Positions 9,037-17,057 of a stretch of 64,000 bases of DNA are shown here, one piece after another. The stretch is from NCBI RefSeq assembly GCF_002252505.1, contig NZ_NNRL01000164.1:62001-126000 (forward strand). Reading direction: 5' to 3'. The DNA comes from Brucella grignonensis. GTDB lineage: Bacteria > Pseudomonadota > Alphaproteobacteria > Rhizobiales > Rhizobiaceae. The notes under the pieces are model-generated. The model had not been told where the DNA came from. It searched no databases and saw nothing but the letters and a program-made list of their open reading frames with translations. How positions within the stretch are numbered: the first letter of the stretch is position 1; every line of letters starts with the position of its first letter. A program made the translations under genes and the position numbers.

Positions 9037-9187
9037 TTTTCTTCCTGACAATTTGCTAAGATGAGTTCGTCGCGATTAGTTGCTGTGGCGTGCGCCTTTA
9101 TCGCGTTGACATGGTGTGGCGTGTAAACTATTGCCTTGTTGAAATTATCGCCCTCCGGGCACAAGAGCATAGATCAAGGTTCTTCAA

Positions 9188-9493
9188 ATGGTTGCACGTA
9201 TTTACCGTCCAGCTAAGACCGCAATGCAGTCTGGTAAAGCCAAAACAGAAAACTGGCTTCTGGAATACGAGCCGGAAAGCGCTCGCAAGGTTGAGCCTTT
9301 GATGGGCTACACTTCTTCTGGCGACATGAAGAGCCAGATTCGCCTGTCATTTGACAGCCGCGAAGATGCGATCGAATACGCGACCCGTAATGGTATTGCC
9401 TATCGCGTAATCGAGCCGCACGAAGCAAAGCGCCGCAAGGTTTCCTATTCGGACAATTTCCGCTTCGACCGTGTTCAGCCCTGGACGCATTAA
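9188..9493 (+). CDS. NDUFS4-like complex I accessory subunit (ETC complex I subunit)
   Basis: 101 residues, starting MVARIYRPAKTAMQSGKAKT. This matches the ETC_C1_NDUFS4 family, the alphaproteobacterial homologue of the mitochondrial 18-kDa complex I subunit. Family features seen are WLLEYEP near residue 24, PLMGYTSSGDMKSQIRLSF in the middle, EDAIEYATRNGIAYRVIEPH, and the C-terminal YSDNFRFDRVQPWTH. It acts at the peripheral arm of NADH:ubiquinone oxidoreductase and stabilises the matrix/cytoplasmic side. It is a single gene between two tRNAs, away from the nuo operon. Confidence 0.93.
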   Translation: MVARIYRPAKTAMQSGKAKTENWLLEYEPESARKVEPLMGYTSSGDMKSQIRLSFDSREDAIEYATRNGIAYRVIEPHEAKRRKVSYSDNFRFDRVQPWTH

Positions 9494-9605
9494 CAGTTTA
9501 AATTCGCTGCATGCTTCGTCTCAAGTCCAGTGCGATTTGGAGGATAGTGAAGTAACAGCTTTTCCTGGCCCAACACATTGTGTTAAGGCCGGGTTCTGAT
9601 GGTGA

Positions 9606-9682
9606 GGTCCCGTAGCTCAGCTGGATAGAGCACCGGCCTTCTAAGCCGTAGGTCGCAGGTTCGAATCCTGCCGGGATCGCCA
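9606..9682 (+). tRNA. tRNA-Arg (anticodon TCT)
   Basis: 77 nt. Acceptor GGTCCCG/CGGGATC (one G-U pair), discriminator G and encoded CCA; D-stem GCTC/GAGC; anticodon loop CTTCTAA giving TCT for AGA codons; T-arm with GGTTCGAATCC. Confidence 0.94.
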
Positions 9683-9977
9683 TCATAAGACTTATCACCC
9701 GCAATACTTTGAAAATCCATATGACCTTCTAATCCTGTGCACAGAGGCAGGTCTTTAGCAAGGAACGCTGTCGATTCAAGACGGTGCACCTCATGGAATC
9801 TAGCGAGATTGTCGTAATTTCAGAGCATATGTCTCCAACCGTTTCGCACTTGACGCGTGAGAGTTGGCAGCTGCAGCTATCGCAGCATAAATGGTCAGTA
9901 AAAGGCTGAAATAGACTTTTATTTACATGGGGCGGAAGACAGCAATGAGAAAATTGAGATTGGTTCGCTATATATCT
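9683..9977. other. Intergenic region after tRNA-Arg
   Basis: About 295 bases between tRNA-Arg and the end of the glycosyltransferase gene. No credible ORF and no integrase or attachment-site duplicate of the tRNA 3' end was seen. The sequence is AT-richer toward 9900-9977. Confidence 0.4.
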
Positions 9978-11717
9978 TCAAGGTTTAGAGTAAATATCGC
10001 GCCAGAATTTTTCAGTAGCCACGGTGTAAAGTTCGGTACGATATTGCTTCCTCAGCCTTGATACCGATCCCATAAACGTGATCGCCACGACGATACATTT
10101 GAATAGGGCCGAAAAGAACTGTACCTTATCGTGTTTCACTACATAACCAGTTTGATCCGGAGCGACGAAGGCGACTTGCTTATACCGAAATATCCGTTGA
10201 AATGATGCTAGAAAGTTTTTTGGTTCAACTGCTGTTCTATTTTTAAGGACAAATGATGGAAGCAGGAAGCCATTAAGCGTCAATATGCGAAAGACTTTAT
10301 GGGCTTTTGTGCGGTCTAATGAGCCTATCTCGGCATCAGCCGGAACAGAAAAAGGCTTCATTTGCTCGTCCGGGGCAAGATTGGCGATTTGCTTTCGGAG
10401 CGATGACGTGTCGATGTTGTCAACCCAGAACTGTGGGCCTTTCATCACATCGCAGACGGCTTGCGTGTAAGCTCTCGCCCCACCGTAGTTGTATGAGAGC
10501 GCCGATCCCAAGACGCATTTAAAATAGGTTTTAACCATTGATACTGCTGCAGTATCAGAGGCGATCATTGTGCAAACGAGAGCGGCCCTCAGGCTCAGAT
10601 ATCGAGTGAACGGGCCTTCTTTTAAGCCGAAGTCGTCTGCCCACCCGCCAACACCATTCATAGTGAGAATGTTGAATGGATTGGTCATGCCGAAAAGCAT
10701 GTCATCGCCACGCACAAAAAACGGGAAAGAGAACTGCTTCACATCTGATATTTTGAATGCGAAGTGCCACCAACCGCCATAAGCAACATGCTCAGGCAAT
10801 TCCGCCTTCAGCAAATCAACGACCTTACGCATGTCGAGGCCATTTTTGAGATTGATAACGCGAGTGCCACGGTAGTCAGCACCCTTTTCATGCAGAAGGA
10901 AAGGCTTATCTTCTCGCAGCATAGATCCCGCGACGGCTAGATTTGGAACTGCACCGAACTGCAAAATCTGAAATGTTCGACGGATAGCTTCCATTTCACA
11001 GCTGGCATCGTCATCCATAAAGAGACAGTGAGAAAAACCATTGTCCTTCAGATGTAGCAAACCACGCGTAAAGCCACCTGATCCTCCAAGGTTTTTGTTA
11101 GGAATCACAGTCGCTTTGGCGGCCTCAGATGGTTCGATGTTCTGTGAATTATCTACAACAATCAGGTCGATGTTTGCGGACAGATCAGGATCAGCCAGAA
11201 GCGTATCAGATATGCGCTTCATTGCAGGCAATACGTAATGCTTTCGGTTGAAATGTGTAATAACGATGCCAAGTTTTACATCAGTCGTCGGAGCATCTTT
11301 TGTAAAGTAGTACCCGTCTGAGATCTCAGAATCCGTATTGGCTGTGACCGAGTAGAACAGTATGCCGTCACTCATCATCGACCAAAATGGCAAATCGATT
11401 TCAACAGGGACTGCGGAAAGATCGACAGTTGTTTCACCGAGCCAAGGCATCCCGTTTTCGATACTGTGGAGGCCAATTCTGACCGTCACATTTCCTTTTC
11501 CGACGAGAGCAATACCAAGGTTATCAATGCGGCAGTTCTCTTTCCAAGGCGCGACCGAGAACCCGTTGAAAAATGTATCGAGCGAAACTGTTTGCCCTAA
11601 AGGAATCCCAATGACACCTTCAACGTCTGTCGACACGGTTTCAGATGATCGGAAGTACATTTCGATTGGTGCAGTGATTTCAGATTTAGGGAAAACGAGT
11701 TTCTGAAGCTTGTGCAT
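9978..11717 (-). CDS. GlfT2-like galactofuranosyl-type glycosyltransferase (GT2)
   Basis: 579 residues. An N-terminal beta-rich domain (about 1-145) precedes a GT-A fold, as in mycobacterial galactofuranosyltransferase GlfT2 and its relatives. The GT part starts VKLGIVITHFNRKHYVLPAM; the metal-binding motif is LFMDDDASCEMEAIRR (DDD); further features are NLGGSGGFTRGLLH, YGGWWHFAFKI and the probable catalytic/acceptor segment VGGWADDFGLKEGPFTRYLSLR. A C-terminal helical part follows. Expected role: adding galactofuranose or a similar sugar to a surface glycan from a UDP-sugar donor. No glf (UDP-galactopyranose mutase) gene is nearby, and base composition looks lower in G+C than neighbours, suggesting acquisition. 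Substrate is inference. Confidence 0.8.
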   Translation of the reverse strand: MHKLQKLVFPKSEITAPIEMYFRSSETVSTDVEGVIGIPLGQTVSLDTFFNGFSVAPWKENCRIDNLGIALVGKGNVTVRIGLHSIENGMPWLGETTVDLSAVPVEIDLPFWSMMSDGILFYSVTANTDSEISDGYYFTKDAPTTDVKLGIVITHFNRKHYVLPAMKRISDTLLADPDLSANIDLIVVDNSQNIEPSEAAKATVIPNKNLGGSGGFTRGLLHLKDNGFSHCLFMDDDASCEMEAIRRTFQILQFGAVPNLAVAGSMLREDKPFLLHEKGADYRGTRVINLKNGLDMRKVVDLLKAELPEHVAYGGWWHFAFKISDVKQFSFPFFVRGDDMLFGMTNPFNILTMNGVGGWADDFGLKEGPFTRYLSLRAALVCTMIASDTAAVSMVKTYFKCVLGSALSYNYGGARAYTQAVCDVMKGPQFWVDNIDTSSLRKQIANLAPDEQMKPFSVPADAEIGSLDRTKAHKVFRILTLNGFLLPSFVLKNRTAVEPKNFLASFQRIFRYKQVAFVAPDQTGYVVKHDKVQFFSALFKCIVVAITFMGSVSRLRKQYRTELYTVATEKFWRDIYSKP

Positions 11718-12058
11718 GAGCGCCTGTCAAAAGAGGTCTACTTTAATCGGACTATCACAGTAGGGATTTGAAGCAACACCGCTCCTTCTTCGTTCAATTC
11801 ACAACGCTCCCTTGAGGTGGCTTTTCCATGCAGAAAGGAAACGCCATGGGCAAAACTATGCCAGCAAGCGCGGTCGGTGGTCCTGCTTGACTTCATTGAA
11901 TGCATCAAGGCGCTACACGGCTATGATGCGATCTATGGAAACAATCAGAACAAGTTACCAAAGTGATCGCCAAGCAGCACAAGAAAAATTGCACTGAACG
12001 ATGATAAGCAAAACGCCGCAAAATTTGCGACGCTTTTATTGTTCCGCGAGTAGGCGAT
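11718..12058. other. Intergenic region with possible coding remnant
   Basis: No start-to-stop gene is convincing. On the plus strand about 11790-11964 a frame without an ATG reads coding-like, ending LDFIECIKALHGYDAIYGNN then QNKLPK-stop; it could be the end of a decayed gene. A weak hairpin closes the region. Confidence 0.3.
12010..12037. terminator. Imperfect intrinsic terminator
   Basis: CGCAAA-A-TTTGCG core extended by GC/GC pairs with two mismatches and flanked by A/T runs. It lies about 20 bases downstream of the minus-strand SH3 gene. Confidence 0.5.
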
Positions 12059-12583
12059 TTATTGTCCATGTGGGCCGTCGCCGCTACGGGAACGTGTGAT
12101 GAATCTCGGACCGCGATCACGCGGACCATCCCAATGTCTGCCGCCGCGATCCCATCCGCGACCACGGTCCCAATGGCGATCACGATGCCAATGACCGCGA
12201 TAATAGTCACGATCCCAACTGTCGTTACGATCATTGAGTGCGGCTCCTATGGCTACACCTGCGATCAGCGGAATACCGATCAGTGCGGCGTTACGGCCAA
12301 AGTCGTCGGAATAACCGCCTCTCGATCCCTCACGCATTGCGAGATATCGAGAGGAGGCCCAGCCGGATAAACCGCCGTAGCTGATTTGGCACCAACCATA
12401 ACCTGACGTGCAGCCCCGCACATTGACGGGGGCACGGCTTGGGATGCTGCCAAGGACAGCATAGCCCGTACCCGGACCTGTGCGAACATTGAGGTTGGTT
12501 GTCACGATTGCATTCGCCGCTTGCGCTGCACCCGCAGAAAAGACGCCTAGTGCAACTATTGCTGCTTTGAAAGAAAGTCTCAT
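12059..12583 (-). CDS. Secreted SH3-domain protein with charged Trp/Arg/Asp-rich tail
   Basis: 174 residues. A signal peptide MRLSFKAAIVALGVFSAGAA is cleaved after AQA-A. An SH3_3 type domain follows at about 25-85 (NAIVTTNLNVRTGPGTGYAV, a conserved pair of Cys in VRGCTSGYGWCQISY, and GWASSRYL). Then a Gly/Ala hydrophobic segment (NAALIGIPLIAGVAIGAAL) and a low-complexity tail rich in D, R, W, H and G (DRDYYRGHWHRDRHW). The SH3 part suggests peptidoglycan association; the middle hydrophobic segment may anchor or insert it in a membrane. AGG stands upstream of the ATG. Function unknown. Confidence 0.85.
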   Translation of the reverse strand: MRLSFKAAIVALGVFSAGAAQAANAIVTTNLNVRTGPGTGYAVLGSIPSRAPVNVRGCTSGYGWCQISYGGLSGWASSRYLAMREGSRGGYSDDFGRNAALIGIPLIAGVAIGAALNDRNDSWDRDYYRGHWHRDRHWDRGRGWDRGGRHWDGPRDRGPRFITRSRSGDGPHGQ

Positions 12584-12666
12584 CGGGGTTCTCCCTGAAC
12601 AACTCCATTGGTTAACAAACGATGAAGGTCGGTAAGAAGTTCCCGTTGGTTTATGCGTTGCGTGTT

Positions 12667-12756
12667 TCAGCGACGGTGACGCAGAATGACGGCAATAGCT
12701 AAGCCAGCCAGGCCTATGGCGATAACACCCTGCAACACGAAAACCCAGTTCATCAT
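12667..12756 (-). CDS. Tiny membrane protein, 29 aa
   Basis: MMNWVFVLQGVIAIGLAGLA followed by IAVILRHRR and a TGA stop. It is a single hydrophobic helix with a basic C-terminal tail, the usual layout of small inner-membrane proteins. AAAGGGA lies eight bases upstream of the first ATG. Too short for homology-based support here, so the call rests on composition and the ribosome binding site. Confidence 0.45.
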   Translation of the reverse strand: MMNWVFVLQGVIAIGLAGLAIAVILRHRR

Positions 12757-12769
12757 GGCATTTCCCTTT

Positions 12770-12875
12770 AGAACATATCCCGAAAAGTGCGAAACGGCTT
12801 TCGGGAAATATGTGCGTGAAAACAACGGTCGAGGCGCGCCGATCTGATTTAATCGGATCGAGACGCAGTCCGGTG
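12770..12875. repeat. Bru-RS-like palindromic repeat, degenerate copy
   Basis: Contains the left module CATATCCCGAAAAGTGCGAAACGG and the right module GCGCCGATCTGATTTAATCGGATCGAGACGC in the same order as the better copies at 34731-34832, but with several mismatches. Confidence 0.7.
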
Positions 12876-13053
12876 CTTCCAGCAGCTGAAGTTAGAATAA
12901 CCTAATCTGCCCGGTTCCCTATCGTATTTCAGAGAGCAGTGAAATGGATAAGTGTTGCAGTGTATCTAGGCCTTTGAAAATATAGAGTTTTAAAATCTCG
13001 CGGTGATGTCACAAAAGCGGCCAGTCGGCCGCCTTGGCTTTCCCCACGGCTTG

Positions 13054-14169
13054 CTATTCGTCTCTTCCGAAATACTTTGCTTTGATCGCTGCAAGTTCTT
13101 CACTTTCTTGAAGACTGATAATCGCAATAGAGGCGGGCTTTACAAGGTCACTATGACGCGGGAAGGCAAATCCATATTTGTCTGGACTAAAGATGTTTCC
13201 AACCATCTCAACAGGTTCGTCTGCATTTTTGTGCGCAAAATATTCCAATACCGGGCTGTCGCCGACAATTGCTGAAATTTCCTCGTTTGTCAGTGCGGAT
13301 ACCGCTTCGGGTAGATGATCAAAAGTAACTGTCGAGATTGAGCGCGCCGCCATCATCTGTTCTGCAATGCTGCCCGTACGTACACCCACAGTCTTGTTTT
13401 GCAATTCGGCCAAGCCATTGATGTTGTTTGAAATATGCGCAACCGTCATAACGCTGGTAACTGACGAAGTTACATAGGCCACTACGGCTATGCCGAAGAC
13501 CAGCCAAAACGCCTGCCAGATGCGTCCCACCCATCCGAAGAGATTCTTGCGCGAGCTTTTGCCCGAAGTGGCAAGGGAAACGACGTGATAGAAGCTTTCG
13601 GCCAAACCTTCCAGCCAGCGGCGTGGGAAGTTTTGATCGAACCGGCGATCAAAGAGTGTCAGCAGAATGGTGGCAATCAGAATGACTATGCCGATCCACG
13701 CATAAGTGGCAAGGTGGCCAGCGTCTTCCAGGTCGCCGATCAGATCATTCCATCCATTGCCGGCTTGCGTGTGCACCATGATCCGTAGGCCTGCATCGAA
13801 CCATGGATGGGTGAAATCTACGATTTCGGCACGTTTTTCGGTGATGGTGAGGTTGGTGACGGCCGCATCAACTTCGTTCGCGGAAACAGCTTTCACCAAT
13901 GCATTGTAGTTCGGATATTCGATGAACTGAGATGCTAATCCCAGACGCGTGCTCACACTGTTCCAGAGGTCGACCGCCATTCCAGTGTAGGTGTCACCCT
14001 GTTTGCTGACAAAAGGCTCGCTGACGTAAATGCCGACCTTCACCTGACGTAAAGGTGCTTCCTGGGCCGCGGTGGGAAACACTGAGAGTGTTAGAAAAAA
14101 GAGTGCAAGAAGACTCTGGGCGAAGAGGATAGCCGGGTTTTTAGTCAAATTCTGGAGTAGCACTGTCAT
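13054..14169 (-). CDS. Glutamate-receptor-like ligand-gated ion channel (SBP_bac_3 + Ion_trans_2)
   Basis: 371 residues with the order found in prokaryotic ionotropic glutamate receptors such as GluR0: signal peptide/hydrophobic start (1-36), ligand-binding lobe S1 (43-135: LRQVKVGIYVSEPFVSKQGD, VDAAVTNLTITEKRAEIVDF), membrane helix TYAWIGIVILIATILLTLF, a pore-loop region after LAESFYHVVSLATSG, a second full helix AFWLVFGIAVVAYVTSSVTS, then lobe S2 (about 250-371: LQNKTVGVRTGSIAEQMM, YGFAFPRHSDLV). The pore loop lacks the potassium-channel TVGYG filter, so selectivity is unknown. Amino acids are the likely ligands. Monocistronic, with an AT-rich upstream region. Confidence 0.85.
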   Translation of the reverse strand: MTVLLQNLTKNPAILFAQSLLALFFLTLSVFPTAAQEAPLRQVKVGIYVSEPFVSKQGDTYTGMAVDLWNSVSTRLGLASQFIEYPNYNALVKAVSANEVDAAVTNLTITEKRAEIVDFTHPWFDAGLRIMVHTQAGNGWNDLIGDLEDAGHLATYAWIGIVILIATILLTLFDRRFDQNFPRRWLEGLAESFYHVVSLATSGKSSRKNLFGWVGRIWQAFWLVFGIAVVAYVTSSVTSVMTVAHISNNINGLAELQNKTVGVRTGSIAEQMMAARSISTVTFDHLPEAVSALTNEEISAIVGDSPVLEYFAHKNADEPVEMVGNIFSPDKYGFAFPRHSDLVKPASIAIISLQESEELAAIKAKYFGRDE

Positions 14170-14446
14170 AAGCCGAAATTTTATTGCCGATAGTGAGGCA
14201 GTATAGATATTTTAGTAAGAGATGGAAGCAAAAGGATAATGTTGTTAGCTTTATTATTTTGTATTTATATATAACTTATATTGCATATATAGTATTTCTT
14301 AACGGGGTCTCATTTCAAAAAAAGCAGGACTAGGCTTTGTGATAAGGCGGTTGTCAGCTCAGAATGTAAAACGTCGATCTGATGCATTCAGATCGACGTT
14401 TTTTGCAGCGTTTGTAAGTGCTCTAAATGCGACGCACCTTTATAAT
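14170..14446. other. AT-rich intergenic region
   Basis: About 14200-14330 is very AT-rich (TTATTATTTTGTATTTATAT type) and forms the upstream region of the channel gene; the rest holds the metC terminator. Confidence 0.5.
14368..14403. terminator. Intrinsic terminator of metC
   Basis: A 15-bp perfect stem (AAAACGTCGATCTGA / TCAGATCGACGTTTT) with a five-base loop and T/A runs on both sides, about 45 bases past the metC stop on the minus strand. Confidence 0.9.
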
Positions 14447-15616
14447 TCAGATCGCGGCAAAGCCTTTTTCAATATCTGCGATCAGGTCAGGCACATCTTC
14501 AAGGCCGATTTGCAGGCGAATGACCGGGCCCGGGTAATCACCCTTGGCAACGGTTCGATCTTTCAGCCCGACTTCGTTTGCAAGACTTTCATATCCGCCC
14601 CATGAATAACCAAGGCCAAAAATCGTCAGCGCATTGAGAAAAGCGTGTGCTTCTTGTCGGCCGCCACTCTTAAGCACAAAGGCAAATACGCCGGACGAGC
14701 CCTTGAAATCGCGTTTCCACAATGCGTGGCCCGGATGGCTTTCCAGCGCTGGGTGCAGTACGCGATCAACGGCTGGATGGCTTTCCAGCCAACGGGCAAT
14801 TTCAAGCGCGCTTTTGCGGTGATGTTCCAGACGAACCCCCATTGTGCGCAGGCCACGCAGGATCTGATAGGCGTCATCAGGTGCAGCACACAGACCAAGC
14901 ACGCCATGGGTTTCCAGCAACTGTGGCCAGCATTTCTCATTGGCCGAAATGGTTCCAAACAGAATGTCAGCGTGGCCGGAGGGATATTTTGTGGATGCGT
15001 GGATGCTGATATCGACGCCAAAATCCAGCGGCTTGAAATAAAGCGGTGTCGCCCACGTGTTGTCCATCATGACGATGGCGCCAGCCTTGTGAGCTGCGTC
15101 GACGATTGCGGGAATGTCCTGCACTTCGAACGTGTTGGAGGCAGGTGATTCCGTAAATACCACTTTGGTGTTGGGACGCAGAAGCTTTGCAATGCCTGCG
15201 CCGATTTCAGGATCGTAATATTCAACCTCAATGCTCATACGCTTCAAGATCGTATCAGCAAAGTGGCGAGTCGGATTGTAGATCGAGTCGACAAACAGAA
15301 CATGGTCACTAGGCGATAGAAACGCCAGCAGAGGGATTGTGACAGCGGCCAGACCTGACGGAACACAGACAGTTCCAGCAGAACCTTCAAGGGCATCGAT
15401 TGCCTTGCATAATGCTTCGCTGGTTGGTGTTCCGCGCGTGCCGTAAGTGTATTTCTGATTGCCCGTCGCCATTGTTTGCGCGTCAGGAAACAGGACCGTG
15501 GAAGCGCGCACAACCGGTGGATTAACGAAGCCGTGATAGTCGCGCGGCTCATACCCATCATGGGTCAAGCGTGTGTTTATGCCCAGCTTTTCTGTCTTGT
15601 CCTGCTTGTTAGTCAC
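14447..15616 (-). CDS. metC: Cystathionine beta-lyase
   Basis: PLP enzyme of the Cys/Met metabolism family; splits cystathionine to homocysteine in methionine synthesis. The frame is open to 15862, but the start is set at the GTG at 15616 because GGAGG sits seven bases upstream and the product (389 residues) then begins VTNKQDKTEKLGINTRLTHD, the family's usual N-terminus. The PLP lysine is in DISIHASTKYPSGHADILFG; other blocks are NPPVVRASTVLFPD, YTYGTRGTPTSEALCKAIDALEG, VPSGLAAVTIPLLAFLSPSDHVLFVD and VMMDNTWATPLYFKPLDFG. A leader of more than 90 bases with two stem-loops precedes it, which could be regulatory. Confidence 0.93.
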   Translation of the reverse strand: MTNKQDKTEKLGINTRLTHDGYEPRDYHGFVNPPVVRASTVLFPDAQTMATGNQKYTYGTRGTPTSEALCKAIDALEGSAGTVCVPSGLAAVTIPLLAFLSPSDHVLFVDSIYNPTRHFADTILKRMSIEVEYYDPEIGAGIAKLLRPNTKVVFTESPASNTFEVQDIPAIVDAAHKAGAIVMMDNTWATPLYFKPLDFGVDISIHASTKYPSGHADILFGTISANEKCWPQLLETHGVLGLCAAPDDAYQILRGLRTMGVRLEHHRKSALEIARWLESHPAVDRVLHPALESHPGHALWKRDFKGSSGVFAFVLKSGGRQEAHAFLNALTIFGLGYSWGGYESLANEVGLKDRTVAKGDYPGPVIRLQIGLEDVPDLIADIEKGFAAI

Positions 15617-15655
15617 GAAATTGCCTCCAGGCCGTGTTGCATGCTGATCCGACGG

Positions 15656-15707
15656 CTCTCCGTTGGAGAGTTTTGCAAACTTGTGTTCGGTCGAAACAGG
15701 TTTGCAA
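15656..15707 (-). promoter_or_regulatory. Two stem-loops in the metC leader
   Basis: Read on the minus strand: TTGCAAAC / GTTTGCAA (15707-15700 with 15680-15673) with a 19-base loop, then CTCTCC-AAC-GGAGAG (15670-15656), 40 bases before the GTG. I could not match it to SAM-II, SAM-V or other known methionine leaders. Its role is inference. Confidence 0.4.
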
Positions 15708-15831
15708 CGGAAAGGGTTGGTGTCCGCTGACAGTGGGACACTCCGATTATTGGATAAAGCGCGCATGGGGCGGATGCAACATGGAGCTTTGTAACAGTGA
15801 TAATGTAAATCAGAGAAAGAGAAATCCCGAT

Positions 15832-16608
15832 ATGCCAGATCTGAATGAGCGCAAGGCCGCAAGCACTATTCTTTATCCGCTTCGCGCAGCATCGGAGCTG
15901 GTAAGAGCGCTTGCGAAGCCTGCTTATCCAGGTGCGCCGTCGAGTTGGACGATGGAGATGACGGCGCTCATCGTGCTTCTCCCTTTCGTGCTGCTGGTCC
16001 TGCATATATGGGATGCGCAGATTGTCCGGGCTGCGATGAACAGTAATTTCATCGTCATGGAAGTGCTTCGAACGATTACCGATCTGATTCGTACGGTTGT
16101 CTGGCTGGGCATAGGCATAATTGTCTGGCTCGTCACGGCTTTAATGCTTTCTCCCTTCATCCGTCTCACCGCACAGCAAATGCTTGTTCGTTTTCATGGC
16201 TGGGCAACGCTTGTTCTTGCTTCGATCGTGGTCGGCAGTTTCCCGACCGAGATTGGCAAATTTGTTATAGGGCGTGCACGTCCAGTTTTGCTTGATGAGT
16301 TGGGATCAGCCTATTTTGCACCGTTTCGTGGTGAGTACTCCTATGAAAGCTTCCCGTCGGGTCACTCCATGATGGCTGGTATCATGCTGGTATCATTATG
16401 GATTTTCTTGCCACGCTGGCGGTTTTTGACTGTGCCGGTTTGTATACTTTTCGTAATCAGCAGGCTTGCAGCCGGCGCTCATTACCCCACCGATGTCGTG
16501 GCTGGGCTGACAATTGGCTGTATCGCGACATGGTGGACTGCTCGCTTTATGGCGACGCGAAATATTATTTTTTCTGTTGATGAAGATCAGATGATGCCAC
16601 GCATATAA
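15832..16608 (+). CDS. PAP2-family lipid phosphatase
   Basis: 258 residues from MPDLNERKAAS; an alternative ATG at 15781 would add 17 residues. Five to six membrane helices alternate with the three-part active site: KFVIGRARP, the loop SFPSGHSMMAG, and SRLAAGAHYPTDVVAGL. This is the complete KxxxxxxRP / PSGH / SRxxxxxHxxxD signature, so it should be an active integral-membrane phosphatase of undecaprenyl-pyrophosphate, phosphatidylglycerol-phosphate or phosphatidate type. It is divergent from metC. The N-terminal extension of about 40 cytoplasmic residues before the first helix is longer than usual. Confidence 0.9.
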   Translation: MPDLNERKAASTILYPLRAASELVRALAKPAYPGAPSSWTMEMTALIVLLPFVLLVLHIWDAQIVRAAMNSNFIVMEVLRTITDLIRTVVWLGIGIIVWLVTALMLSPFIRLTAQQMLVRFHGWATLVLASIVVGSFPTEIGKFVIGRARPVLLDELGSAYFAPFRGEYSYESFPSGHSMMAGIMLVSLWIFLPRWRFLTVPVCILFVISRLAAGAHYPTDVVAGLTIGCIATWWTARFMATRNIIFSVDEDQMMPRI

Positions 16609-16690
16609 ATCAGACAAAATCGAGGTATTTGTCAACTGGCGCATTCCTGCGAAATCAGTGTAATATATTGTTTTTATTGTGTTATTATGG

Positions 16691-16714
16691 AGGCTCCCTT
16701 TTTAAGGGGAGCCT
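16691..16714. terminator. Intrinsic terminator
   Basis: AGGCTCCC / GGGAGCCT stem with an eight-base loop, followed by ATTTCTTT; about 80 bases past the PAP2 stop. Confidence 0.65.
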
Positions 16715-17057
16715 ATTTCTTTGGCGGGATCGTTTTACCCGAAAATTGGGAAATCATGTAAATTTCTGTATGCGTCGCGACATTTTTTTGGATGAACAGG
16801 CCTTTCTCCAGACGTTAATAGCTTGACCAAAACCAAAATATCGCCTTCGATAGAGTTGTGAAGGCGATAGGCATCTCACGCTCATAAAAACCAATAAGGG
16901 TCGACAGCGGCTCGGGGCGGAAGATAGCTTACGCAAAGCAGGGGTTGGGGGAGGTCATACGACTGTTTCTTCAGCTTAGTGCTAAAAATAAAGCAACAGA
17001 GACGATCGGGCTGTTTGGCTCGACGATCTCCAGGGAACATAAAAGGTTGCAGGCCAG
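16715..17057. other. aapJ upstream region with hairpin
   Basis: About 340 bases. A nine-bp inverted repeat ATCGCCTTC / GAAGGCGAT lies at 16840-16868. The rest has no credible ORF and must contain the promoter and leader of the aap operon. Confidence 0.45.

Noticed and set aside
8931-9170. Minus-strand frame containing [20 protein letters not shown]
   Set aside because: Antisense translation of tRNA-Pro(TGG); no ribosome binding site or other support.
9583-9789. Minus-strand frame containing GRIRTCDLRLRRPVLYPAEL
   Set aside because: It is the antisense translation of tRNA-Arg, a well-known spurious protein in databases.
9683-14446. Integrative element at tRNA-Arg
   Set aside because: Glycosyltransferase next to a tRNA suggested an island, but no integrase, no repeated tRNA end and no mobility gene was found.
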